DNA of 64,000 bases from Gaiellaceae bacterium. GTDB taxonomy: Bacteria > Actinomycetota > Thermoleophilia > Gaiellales > Gaiellaceae. The position numbers and the translations under genes are program-made. Shown here one piece after another: positions 50,758 through 58,882 of this stretch. Under the pieces are notes generated by a model. That model saw only the letters and a program-made list of their open reading frames with translations, did not search any database and had not been told where the DNA came from. Location of the stretch: NCBI GenBank assembly GCA_030446625.1, contig JAUJMY010000005.1:1-64000 (forward strand). The letters run 5' to 3'. The stretch's first letter is position 1, and the number at the start of each line of letters is the position of its first letter.

Positions 50758-52613
50758 TGCGGACCGCCGCGTTCGTGCGGGTGCGACCGCGCGCGGCGTC
50801 CGTCCAGGACGATCAGCCGGCCATCGTCGAGCTCGAGCTCATCGCCGTTGCTGATCGGAACGTCCGAGACAACCGCTGGACACCCGAGCTCGCGGAGCGT
50901 GATCGCGAGGTGGCAGAGCACACTCCCTGCCTCGAACACGAAGCCTTCGGCATCGTCGATGAGCGACGCAAGGATCGCGTACGGGCGTCGCGCGACGACA
51001 ATTGGGCGGCGCGGCGAGGAGCGCACGCGCTCGCTTAGCCGATCTACCACCGCGGCGGCCGCACCTGGGTCGGTCTCGCGAGCGCTCAGCGCGGGAGCAA
51101 TGCTGAGCGGGCGCAACATATCGTCGTCAAGGACGACCGCGGGCCCGCACGCCCAGCCGCGCGACACGACGTACGCGACCGCGGCGCCTGCGCGGGACGG
51201 CGCCGCCGCGACGCTGAAGTCGATGAAGTGCGGCTCGCCGGCCACGACGGCCCATTCCGTCTGGACTCCAGGCGCGACCGCGTTCAGGCGGCGCGTGAAC
51301 GAGCAGATTGTCGGGAGCGCGCCCGCGAGGTCGCGCGGCGCGCCCGCGGCCGCGGCGTCGTCTTCGACAAGCTCGAGGCGCTCCGCAGCCACGACGCCGC
51401 GGTTCAGATCCATCAGACCGGTCTCCGCGAACTCCACGACTGTGCTGCCGTCCGCTAGAACGCGAGCGATTACGCCGTAGCCGGCGACGAAGTCCCGGAT
51501 GATCGCGCCATCGACGTGGTGCGCGCGACTCGCCCTGCCAAACGCGTCGACGAGGAAAGCGACCGCGTCGTCCTTCTTCGTGATCACCTGGCGGACCGTT
51601 GGCGCTACGTCGAGAACGACGTGCTCGTGCGCCGTACTCGCCAGATCCCGCCGAAGAGCTCCGGGATTGTCCGCGAGACCGCTGCCGTTGAACGACAGGA
51701 CGCGTGCCGCGCCTGTCGCGATCCCTACGGCGGCGGCGTGATCGAAGGCCCACTTCCTCTTCGCCACGTAGTGCTCGTAGACACTGGCGCAGTCGCCGAG
51801 CTCGAAGTCGTGCGGAAGAGCATCGCCGTAGAGGGGCGCGACACGGTATTGCGCGCGTGGCGGCACGACGCGATCAACCGTTCGTATCTGGACGACCTGC
51901 AGCGACTGCTCCCACAGCCACTCCACCTCCACGGGCACTCCGCGGCGAGCGGCAATCAGGGTCGCTGCCGCCTCCGCCTCCGCCACCGCGTCGGCGGCGA
52001 GCGTGGTGGCCGGGTCGAGAACAGTCGTCCGTCGCCCGGCGCCATCCGCGAGCGTGACGCCGCGCCGCGTCGGTTGAACCGCGTCCTGGATCATCACCGC
52101 GAGCGCCGGGTGCGGCGACCAGTCGCCCGAACGCATCCGCGCCGCCAGTGCCTGCGGTGCGAAGGCGCCGCGCCAACACGCGACGACGGCTGCCGCGACC
52201 TCACCCGGAGTCGAGGCACCGGCAGTGGTCGCGTACGCTCCGGCGTCCAGCGACCGTACGGAGTCGTCGCTCGCTGGCGACGAGCGGACGACATAGCCCG
52301 CGGGTGACGCCGCGCGCGACTGCAACGCGTCGTCGAGCTCCCGCCGCTGCTCGTCGAGCAGCACGAGGCCATCGAGAATTGCATCGATCCGCGGGGTAGC
52401 CGCGAGCAACCCGCACCCCAGCGTCGCCTTCAGCTCGAGCATGACCTGCGCCAGCCATCCGAGTCGATCGTCGCCGAGGCTGCGCGCGAGCCACGCCGTA
52501 GGAGCACAGCACGCCCACGGCACGGGCACCTCGGCGGCCGCTTCGGCCAAGCGCGCGAACTTTACTCCGACGAGGTCGGCCCCGGCCGACGCGTCCAGCC
52601 CGACGAGCGTCAT
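50751..52613 (-). CDS. PEP synthase-like dikinase with phosphohistidine swivel domain
   Basis: A 620-residue protein related to pyruvate phosphate dikinase, PEP synthase and rifampicin phosphotransferase. The N-terminal ATP-grasp keeps VGVKFARLAEAA (GGK-like lysine), VVRSSPASDDS (RSS) and VEVEWLWEQSLQVVQIRTVD (EWA...QaR), so ATP binding is plausible. A middle region (about 265-540) is not recognised and would correspond to the substrate domain. The C-terminal swivel domain is FEAGSVLCHLAITLRELGCPAVV with phosphohistidine H568. A PEP/pyruvate-binding TIM barrel is absent. The start overlaps the upstream Dcd-like gene (ATGA). A phosphotransferase acting through phospho-His is the likely role; the acceptor is unknown. 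Confidence 0.75.
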   Translation of the reverse strand: MTLVGLDASAGADLVGVKFARLAEAAAEVPVPWACCAPTAWLARSLGDDRLGWLAQVMLELKATLGCGLLAATPRIDAILDGLVLLDEQRRELDDALQSRAASPAGYVVRSSPASDDSVRSLDAGAYATTAGASTPGEVAAAVVACWRGAFAPQALAARMRSGDWSPHPALAVMIQDAVQPTRRGVTLADGAGRRTTVLDPATTLAADAVAEAEAAATLIAARRGVPVEVEWLWEQSLQVVQIRTVDRVVPPRAQYRVAPLYGDALPHDFELGDCASVYEHYVAKRKWAFDHAAAVGIATGAARVLSFNGSGLADNPGALRRDLASTAHEHVVLDVAPTVRQVITKKDDAVAFLVDAFGRASRAHHVDGAIIRDFVAGYGVIARVLADGSTVVEFAETGLMDLNRGVVAAERLELVEDDAAAAGAPRDLAGALPTICSFTRRLNAVAPGVQTEWAVVAGEPHFIDFSVAAAPSRAGAAVAYVVSRGWACGPAVVLDDDMLRPLSIAPALSARETDPGAAAAVVDRLSERVRSSPRRPIVVARRPYAILASLIDDAEGFVFEAGSVLCHLAITLRELGCPAVVSDVPISNGDELELDDGRLIVLDGRRARSHPHERGGPQC

Positions 52614-53146
52614 ACCGCTGTGCGTTCTGCGAGAAAGTCGCGGTAGATCAGCGTGCTCTGGGGCCCGCGTGAGCCTTGGTACTTCCCGTCGTAGAGCTCG
52701 ATGTCGCCCTTAGGTGTCCACCACATGATCTGCCCGATCTTCATCCCGGGGTAGATCCGGAGGCGGTGGATGCTGAACAGCTGCAGCGTCCACTGCCCGA
52801 TGAAGCCAATGTCCCCGAGCGAGGCGGAGAGGTTGATGAACAGTCCGAGCCGGGCGACAGACGAACGCGCGGCGAACGTCGGCGCGTAGTGGGTGCTGCC
52901 CATCACCTCGAGCGTGCTCGCGAGGTAAAGACGGTGCTGCTCGAGCACGAATCCCTTCGGGCCTATCTCGATCTCCCGGAACGCGTTCTCGCGCTTCACG
53001 TCGAGCGGCGATCCCGAATACACGCGGAGCGTGTTCCCGAGGCGGAAGTTGTAGCTGTTGGGGTTGAGCTGCGACTCGTCGAACGGATCGAGGACGATTC
53101 TCCCGCGCTTCCATTCATCGTGGATCGCCGCGCTCGTCAGGATCAT
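52610..53146 (-). CDS. dCTP deaminase-like protein, copy 2 (catalytic Glu replaced)
   Basis: 178 residues from the ATG at 53146. It has the dCTP-deaminase/dUTPase trimer fold signatures: NPNSYNFRLGN, ARSSVARLGLF and YPGMKIGQI, and the C-terminal KYQGSRGPQS. Gapless alignment by eye to E. coli Dcd gives R94, S95, R99 and D112 at the positions of R110, S111, R115 and D128, but Q122 at the catalytic Glu138 and L110 at Arg126. Deamination by this subunit alone therefore looks unlikely. It may bind dNTPs or complete a heterotrimer with the adjacent paralogue. Start and stop overlap both neighbours. Confidence 0.8.
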   Translation of the reverse strand: MILTSAAIHDEWKRGRIVLDPFDESQLNPNSYNFRLGNTLRVYSGSPLDVKRENAFREIEIGPKGFVLEQHRLYLASTLEVMGSTHYAPTFAARSSVARLGLFINLSASLGDIGFIGQWTLQLFSIHRLRIYPGMKIGQIMWWTPKGDIELYDGKYQGSRGPQSTLIYRDFLAERTAV

Positions 53147-53679
53147 CGCGAACTCGTCCTGCTCCACAGCTCGAGGGAAAGTTTTGACGGCGTTACGCCG
53201 GTCGAGCTGGCGTACTTGCCGCCGTACGGGAGCACGTCGCCGCGCGGCAGCCAGAACGCGATCTTCCCGATCAGCATGCCGCCGTAAATGATCGTCGGCT
53301 GCGTCACCATGACCTCGAGCGTCCACGGGATGATCGCGCCGGTGTGACCGAGCGGCGCGCTGAACTGGATCCAGATCCCGGCAGTAGCTGTGGACCGACG
53401 CGCGTACAGCGTCGCGGCGTAATCCGTGCTGCCGATCGTCTCTGCTGTGCTGCCAAGGTACAGCCTGCCGGGCTCGAGGCAGAGGCCATCAGTCGGAATC
53501 TCTACGCGATCGCAATCGACGCCTTGCGCCGCGTCAAGCTCGCGGTGACGCGGCACTAGGAGCTCAGGCCCGAGGCGGAAGGCGTAGCTGTTCGGCTCGA
53601 TCTGCTCGCGCCGGAACGGCGAGATCGTGATCCTCCCGGCCTGCACCTCGCGCTCGATCGTGGGGCCGGTAGCGATCAC
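53143..53679 (-). CDS. dCTP deaminase-like protein, copy 1 (phosphate-site residues replaced)
   Basis: 178 residues from the GTG at 53679, exactly the same length as copy 2 and alignable with it without gaps. EPNSYAFRLGPEL, IYGGMLIGKIAFW and KYASSTGVTPSKL mark the family. The catalytic glutamate is retained (E122 in WTLEVMV), but the RSSxAR motif reads RRSTAT: Ser111 is Arg95, Arg115 is Thr99, and Asp128 is His112. The pattern of losses is complementary to copy 2. Because dCTP deaminases form trimers with active sites at subunit interfaces, an obligate hetero-oligomer is an attractive inference. Confidence 0.8.
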   Translation of the reverse strand: MIATGPTIEREVQAGRITISPFRREQIEPNSYAFRLGPELLVPRHRELDAAQGVDCDRVEIPTDGLCLEPGRLYLGSTAETIGSTDYAATLYARRSTATAGIWIQFSAPLGHTGAIIPWTLEVMVTQPTIIYGGMLIGKIAFWLPRGDVLPYGGKYASSTGVTPSKLSLELWSRTSSR

Positions 53680-54281
53680 AGGAGCCGGTCGAGAACCCCG
53701 GCGAGTGACGACTCGAGGTGCGTGCGGTCGTTGATGGAGTTGTCGACAACGTGGTCGGGCGCGATCGCGTCGAGCTCCACCGTCGTCGCCGACTCGACGA
53801 CGGTGGAAAGGTCGCCGCGGCCGGCGAGCCGTCGCCGCCGGACGTCCTCGGCACACACGAGGCGGACGAAACGGAAGCCGTCCCGCTGGAGGACCGGGTA
53901 GTCGACGTATGGATCGCGCAGATCGTCGTTCACCACGACGTCGGCCGTCGCTTCGTCGAGCCGTCGCAGGAAATCATCGACAAGGCTGGTCGGCGACAGA
54001 CGCCGAAGCTCACGGGCGATTACCTCCAAAAGCGCCTGGTCCTGAGCGCCGCCGTCCGCCAAACCCGCCGCCGCATAGAACGCGTGCTGGAGCCGGTAGA
54101 GTGGCTCCGCCAGCTTCACTATCTCGACGGTCAGCCCGCGCTTGCGCGCGAGCTCGCACAGGATCGCCGCCGAGGTGCTCTTCCCGCAGCCGGTGAAGCC
54201 ATAGAGGACGATCCGCGCACGCCAGCCGGCCCGCGCACGGACAGGACGAATTTGGGAGGACTCGACGTCGGCGCCGGCCAT
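53676..54281 (-). CDS. P-loop nucleoside/nucleotide kinase-like protein
   Basis: 201 residues from the ATG at 54281 (MAGADVESSQ). The Walker A motif is LYGFTGCGKSTSAAILCELA (residues 26-45). The remainder has VNDDLRDPYVDYPVLQRDGF (Walker B-like acidic residues) and VRLVCAEDVRRRRLAGRGD (LID-like), then a C-terminal VVDNSINDRTHLESSLAG. This is similar to deoxynucleotide monophosphate kinases and dephospho-CoA kinase-like enzymes. It heads the five-gene leftward operon, with its stop overlapping the next start (GTGA). It probably phosphorylates a nucleotide used or made by the following gene products. Confidence 0.75.
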   Translation of the reverse strand: MAGADVESSQIRPVRARAGWRARIVLYGFTGCGKSTSAAILCELARKRGLTVEIVKLAEPLYRLQHAFYAAAGLADGGAQDQALLEVIARELRRLSPTSLVDDFLRRLDEATADVVVNDDLRDPYVDYPVLQRDGFRFVRLVCAEDVRRRRLAGRGDLSTVVESATTVELDAIAPDHVVDNSINDRTHLESSLAGVLDRLL

Positions 54282-54375
54282 CGGCCAGGAACGCAGCATT
54301 CCATGGCGCGAGCGCCATCGCAAACGCGTCCGAGGCCGCGGCGCTGTTCACACCGCCGAACCGGTCCCGCCGTTG

Positions 54376-55437
54376 TCACCCGTCTCGTCCCGTCCAACCC
54401 TCGGCCGCAGAGCGCGCGGCGATGTCGGCGGCGGCCAGGCGCCCCGCTGCAGCTCTCGCCTGATGCCAGTATGGGTAAGGGAGAGCGTCCGCGCTGGCGT
54501 CGTCCAGGCGGCGCCGGTCGGCGTCGCCAAGCTCGAGTGTTGCCGCCGCAAGATTCGTCGTCAGCTGATCTTCGGTACGCGCGCCGACGAGCGCGGAAAC
54601 GACGCCCGGGCGCCCCAGGAGCCACGCGAGCGCCACCTCGGCAGGAGCGCGACCGCAACTCGCCGCGATCGATCTAAGCACGTCAACGATCCGACGGTGC
54701 CGCTCTTGGTCGTGGACCGGTGGCAGCGGCCACGTCCGCGTGAGCGGTGCCGTCTTCTCGTTGTCGCGACACTTCCCGGTGAGGAGACCGCCCGCGAGGG
54801 GGCTCCAGACGATCGCGCCGACACCGTGGTCGAGCGCGGCGGGAATGAGTTCGTGCTCGGCTTCGCGCGCGAGGAGCGTGTAGTGGATCTGCTGGCTCAC
54901 AAACGGCTGGTACCGCCACTCACGCGCGACCGCGAGCGCCTTCGTCAGGTGCCACGCCGAATAGTTCGAGCAGCCAACGTAACGCACCTTGCCCGCGCGC
55001 ACGAGGCCGTCGAGCGTCGATAGCGTCTCCTCGAGCGGCGTTTGCCCGTCCCACGCGTGCGTCTGCAGCAGGTCGATGTGATCCGTCCCCAGCCTCTGCA
55101 GGCTCGCCTCGCACGCGCGGACCAGGTAGTGCCGCGATAATCCCTCGTCGTTAGGCCCGTCCCCCATTGGCATCCGCACCTTCGTCGCAAGGACGACCCG
55201 GTCGCGCCGGTGCCGGATAATCGTCCCGACGAGCTCCTCGGAGTGTCCGCGCGAGTACACGTCGGCGGTGTCGACGAGATTCACCCCGAGGTCGAGGGCA
55301 ATGTCGAGGTGGCGCTGCGCGGCGTGGACGTCGAGGACGCCGGCCTGCTCGTACTTCCCGCGGCTGCCGAAGTTCATCGTCCCGAGTCCGAGTACCGAAA
55401 CCTTCAGCCCCGATTGCCCGAGCAGGCGGTACTTCAT
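54376..55437 (-). CDS. Aldo/keto reductase
   Basis: 353 residues from the ATG at 55437, preceded by TATCCT at 6 nt (leaderless pattern). It is a TIM-barrel NAD(P)H reductase: VLGLGTMNFG, NLVDTADVYSRGHSEE (catalytic Asp and Tyr), VLATKVRMPMGD (Lys), and LLQTHAWDG (His position). The second half contains GAIVWSPLAGGLLTGK and the cofactor segment VSALVGARTEDQLTTNL. It is of the potassium-channel-beta/YghZ subgroup, often found in sugar and natural-product pathways. It is 94 bp upstream of the five-gene operon on the same strand. Confidence 0.93.
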   Translation of the reverse strand: MKYRLLGQSGLKVSVLGLGTMNFGSRGKYEQAGVLDVHAAQRHLDIALDLGVNLVDTADVYSRGHSEELVGTIIRHRRDRVVLATKVRMPMGDGPNDEGLSRHYLVRACEASLQRLGTDHIDLLQTHAWDGQTPLEETLSTLDGLVRAGKVRYVGCSNYSAWHLTKALAVAREWRYQPFVSQQIHYTLLAREAEHELIPAALDHGVGAIVWSPLAGGLLTGKCRDNEKTAPLTRTWPLPPVHDQERHRRIVDVLRSIAASCGRAPAEVALAWLLGRPGVVSALVGARTEDQLTTNLAAATLELGDADRRRLDDASADALPYPYWHQARAAAGRLAAADIAARSAAEGWTGRDG

Positions 55438-55907
55438 GTCGCGAGGATAGTGAGCGCACGCCACGCGTGCTCGCACCCGTTCCGACCGTACACACGTCAA
55501 CGTTCGCCTCGCCGCCGGAGCCGGTGACGAACGGCGACGCGACACGCGGTCGCGGACGCATGCTTTCCGGGGCTATTGCTCGTGCACGCCGCACGTCTGT
55601 CGCCTGTCACTCGCGGACCTCGCGGCTCGTAGGTGTCTGGCGGCGGCGGCGACCCGCTTCCCATTACGGCTGCTACTTCGCATCCGCGGATGGTCGCCGC
55701 CGGGGCGACCCGCCGCGGCACGCACGTTTTCGGCCGCTCCACATGGCGCCGCCGAGACTGCGCTCTGAGCCGGAGCGGCTTGCACGCCGCGTGCTTATGG
55801 CACTCGCACTCGCTACCAGCAGCCTTCAGGAAGTCCACCAAAGCGGCCTGTCCGAACCGCGTCTCGCGACGCATACAGGCTCCGGAGGCGCGTGCCACAA
55901 TCGCTCC
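55438..55907. promoter_or_regulatory. Divergent intergenic region (470 bp)
   Basis: It separates the leftward reductase/nucleotide operon from the rightward MFS gene. Its 55444-55449 AGGATA (TATCCT on the minus strand) is the putative leaderless -10 of the reductase. No ORF with coding character and no clear operator palindrome is seen in the rest. It is the longest intergenic region within the cluster and a natural place for cluster regulation. Confidence 0.4.
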
Positions 55908-57161
55908 GTGTCTGCGCTGCTCGCCGCCCTCGCGCCGTTGCGGGAAAGGCCGTTCCGGCTGTTGTTCCTCGGGCGGACATTCTCTGGGGCGGGCGACGCA
56001 CTCGTGCCTGTCGCGACGACATTTGCGGTACTGGAAATCGGGACAGCCACTGACCTTGGTCTCGTTCTCGCCTGCCACTGGGGCGCGCGCGTCGTCTTCC
56101 TCCTAGCGGGCGGCGTATGGTCTGACCGGCTGCCGCGGCAGCTCGTGATGATCGCCGCGGACGTCGTCCGGGCCATCGCGCAGGCGGCAGTCGCCGCCGC
56201 GTTCTTTTTCGACGCGGCACGTGTCTGGCACCTCGCCGTCGCGGCGGCCGCGCTCGGCCTGGCTGCCGCGTTCTTCAATCCCGCCTCCACGGGCCTCGTC
56301 CAATCGCTTGTAACGCGCGAGCGTTTGCAGGAGGCGAACGCGCTGCTGGGGCTTACGCGAGGCGCGTCACACGTCGCTGGCCCTGCCGTTGCCGGCGTGC
56401 TCGTGACAACGGTCGGTTTCGGCACCGTGTTTGCCATCGACGCTGCGACGTTCGTCGTGAGCCTCGTGTGCCTCGCAGCGATGCGGCTGCCGCCGGAGCT
56501 CCCGGCGCGGCAGCGCACGAGCGCCCTCCGCGAGGCGCTCGAGGGGCTGCGGGTGATGCGCGAGCGGCGCTGGATCGTCGCGGGGCTCGGATGCGACGTC
56601 GTCGTCAACGTCGCGCTCGGCGTCCTGTTCGTGCTCGGACCAGTCGCGGTCGCTGAGCACCACGGCGGCGCGCGTGACTGGGGCCTGATCATGACTGCGG
56701 CGTCCGTAGGCGGGCTGCTCGGGAGCGCGGTGGCACTGCGGGTCAAGCCGATCCACCCCCTGCGCGTCGCTTATGTCCTGTCCCTCGCGACGCCGGCAAT
56801 GTTGTTGGCGCTCGCGCCGCCCGTGCCCGTCGTCGCGTTGATGGTCGCCGCGGCAGCGATGTTCTTTGCCATCGTCACGTTGAACACGTACTGGACAACG
56901 ATGCAACAGCAGCACGTCCCGCCCAACGCGATCTCGCGGGTTGATTCGCTCGCGTGGCTCGGGTCGCTCGTTGTGATGCCCGCCGCGATGGCCCTCGCCG
57001 GCGCGTGCGCCGCCGTCGTCGGCGTCCGAGCGATGCTGGTTGGGGCCGCCGCTGTTTCCGTCGCCGCCATCGCCGGCGCCCTTGCCGTCCGCGATCTCCG
57101 CGATCTGCAATACGCAGCCGCCGCCGAGGATCCAACCGCGCCGCCTGTCGCGGCCGCGTAG
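55908..57161 (+). CDS. MFS exporter (cluster)
   Basis: 417 residues from the GTG at 55908. There are about 12 membrane helices: FRLLFLGRTFSGAGDALVPVATTFAVLEIG opens the protein, then GGVWSDRLPRQLVMIAADV (motif A). The sequence places it with the MFS_3/EntS-like exporters, though distinct from the tandem pair at 13.5-16.1 kb. Located between biosynthetic genes, it probably exports the cluster product or an intermediate. The C-terminus is hydrophilic (AAEDPTAPPVAAA). It converges with the tyrosine phosphatase gene (30 bp apart). Confidence 0.87.
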   Translation: MSALLAALAPLRERPFRLLFLGRTFSGAGDALVPVATTFAVLEIGTATDLGLVLACHWGARVVFLLAGGVWSDRLPRQLVMIAADVVRAIAQAAVAAAFFFDAARVWHLAVAAAALGLAAAFFNPASTGLVQSLVTRERLQEANALLGLTRGASHVAGPAVAGVLVTTVGFGTVFAIDAATFVVSLVCLAAMRLPPELPARQRTSALREALEGLRVMRERRWIVAGLGCDVVVNVALGVLFVLGPVAVAEHHGGARDWGLIMTAASVGGLLGSAVALRVKPIHPLRVAYVLSLATPAMLLALAPPVPVVALMVAAAAMFFAIVTLNTYWTTMQQQHVPPNAISRVDSLAWLGSLVVMPAAMALAGACAAVVGVRAMLVGAAAVSVAAIAGALAVRDLRDLQYAAAAEDPTAPPVAAA

Positions 57162-57191
57162 GGCGTCGTCGCGGTGACGGCGGCGCGAGCG

Positions 57192-57995
57192 TCAGCCTGC
57201 GGGGCAACCGACGGTTGCGTCCGCCTGCTTCCCGCGCAACCGCTCGACCACGCGCGTGGCTGCGGCGGGCGACGCGCCCCCGCCCTCAAGGTACGGCTCG
57301 ACACCGCCGTAAACGCGGTCGACGTGCGCGATCACGGCGAGCATCGCCGACGGCGGCGTCACGGAAAGGGCGACGCGACGCGCGCGCTGGCGCTCATCTT
57401 GGGCGTCCGCGATCCACCGGCCGTGGTGTTCAGCCAGGTTCCGCTCCGTCAGCGCGTAATCGTCGGCGATCGCGTCGTCGCGCACGCGTGCAAGTCGCAA
57501 CAGGAGCCCGCTCAAAATGCCCGTCCGGTCCTTGCCCTCGACACAGTGGATGAGCACCCCGCCGGCGCTCGCCGCTGCAACGGCGTCAATCGCGGCCGCG
57601 ATGTGCGGTCGGAACCGATCCACAAACTCCGTGTACGCGGCGGCCGCGCGCGCCGGCCCCGCGAGCCCCTCCATTCGAAGATCGAGGCCTTGCGAATACG
57701 CCGGATCGTATTCGCCGAGGAGGGGGACGTGTACGACGTCGATCGGCACGTCGTCCGGAGGGTCCTCCGCTTGCTCGTCGGCCCAACGAAGGTCGATCGC
57801 GGTTCGGACGCCGCAGGCGCGGAGGGCGGCCCACCCGGTGCCCGTCAGCCGGCGCACATTGTCGCCACGAACGATCTGGCGATACCGCGTCCACCCGCCG
57901 CCGACGAGAGGGAGGCCGCCGAGGTCGCGAACGTTGAGGCATCCGTCCCACAGCAACGTCCGCTCGGGTGGCTGCTTGGCTTCAGCCTCGCTCAT
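57192..57995 (-). CDS. Tyrosine-protein phosphatase (Y_phosphatase3 family)
   Basis: 267 residues from the ATG at 57995 (MSEAEAKQPPERTLLWDGCLNVRDLGG). The catalytic P-loop is VLIHCVEGKDRTGILSGLL (HCxxGKDRTG), with Cys as nucleophile. NVRDLGG near the N-terminus and the following conserved loops match the Y_phosphatase3 family, which includes dual-specificity and phosphoinositide phosphatases as well as MptpB-like enzymes. In this cluster it could remove a phosphate from a sugar or nucleotide intermediate. It diverges from the PPDK_N-like gene. Confidence 0.9.
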   Translation of the reverse strand: MSEAEAKQPPERTLLWDGCLNVRDLGGLPLVGGGWTRYRQIVRGDNVRRLTGTGWAALRACGVRTAIDLRWADEQAEDPPDDVPIDVVHVPLLGEYDPAYSQGLDLRMEGLAGPARAAAAYTEFVDRFRPHIAAAIDAVAAASAGGVLIHCVEGKDRTGILSGLLLRLARVRDDAIADDYALTERNLAEHHGRWIADAQDERQRARRVALSVTPPSAMLAVIAHVDRVYGGVEPYLEGGGASPAAATRVVERLRGKQADATVGCPAG

Positions 57996-58066
57996 GCTGG
58001 CGAACGCGCGGATCCCACGCGTCGCGTGCCGGCTGCTCCGCAGCAACGAGCTGGCGGCCGCGGCCG

Positions 58067-58882
58067 ATGATCCACGAACGCCCCGAGGTCGCTTGGCTTG
58101 GCCACCCCGTCACGCTCGACGTCAGCTACGCGGGCGGGAAGGGCGCGGCGCTCGCCGCAATGACGTCGTGGGGCTACACCGTGCCCGCAGGCTTCGTCGT
58201 CGCGGCGTCGGCGCTGGAGCACCGCGTCGACGCGCCGCGTCTCCGCGAACTCGTTCGCTCGGGCGACCATGAGGCGGCGATGACAGTCGTTCGCGCGGCC
58301 GAACCGCCGCACGCCGCGGCCCTGGCGTACGAGCAGCTGGGCGGCGCCGTGGCGGTGCGGTCGTCTGCGCGTGCCGAGGACTCCGCGGCGGCGAGCTTCG
58401 CGGGCCGCCACGACACGTATCTGAACGTCGAGGGCACGGGCGCCGTGATGAGCTGCATCGCCGAGTGCTGGGCGTCGTTCTTCTCGCCGCGCGCACTGTC
58501 GTACCGTGCGCGGCAAGGTCTCGTCGACGATCTCGGGATTGGCGTCGTCGTGCAGGCGATGGTCGAGCCGACGACATCCGGAGTGCTGTTCACTGTCGAC
58601 CCCGCGGGAGGGCGTCGCGACCGGATGATCGTCGAAGCCGTGCTCGGGCCGCTCGACGCGCTCGTCTCGGGCCGTGCCGCTCCCGCGCGCTACGTGATCG
58701 CGCGAGACGGGACCGTCGAGGAGCCGGCATGCGACCCGCTCCTCGGCGAACCCGTGCTGCGGCGGCTCGCCAAGCTTGGGTGCGACCTTGAGGGCCGGCT
58801 CGGAGGCCCGCAGGACGTGGAGTGGGCGCTGGCCGGAGACCGACTGCACGTCCTTCAATCGCGCGCCGTGACGACGTCGTAG
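58067..58882 (+). CDS. Stand-alone PEP synthase/PPDK N-terminal (ATP-grasp) protein
   Basis: 271 residues from the ATG at 58067. All visible motifs belong to the ATP-grasp domain of PEP synthase/pyruvate phosphate dikinase: SYAGGKGAALAAM, VPAGFVV, AVAVRSSARAEDSAAASFAG (RSSAxxED), VVQAMVEPTTSGVLFTVDP, and QDVEWALAGDRLHVLQSRAV. There is no phosphohistidine swivel or PEP-binding barrel, so the protein alone could not finish a dikinase cycle. Its natural partner might be the swivel-containing protein at 50751, also in the cluster. Its 3' end overlaps the convergent NRPS gene by 28 bp. Confidence 0.87.
   Translation: MIHERPEVAWLGHPVTLDVSYAGGKGAALAAMTSWGYTVPAGFVVAASALEHRVDAPRLRELVRSGDHEAAMTVVRAAEPPHAAALAYEQLGGAVAVRSSARAEDSAAASFAGRHDTYLNVEGTGAVMSCIAECWASFFSPRALSYRARQGLVDDLGIGVVVQAMVEPTTSGVLFTVDPAGGRRDRMIVEAVLGPLDALVSGRAAPARYVIARDGTVEEPACDPLLGEPVLRRLAKLGCDLEGRLGGPQDVEWALAGDRLHVLQSRAVTTS

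Noticed and set aside
55467-55907. Upstream extension of the cluster MFS protein
   Set aside because: The extra residues are not hydrophobic or conserved; the GTG at 55908 begins a normal MFS N-terminus.
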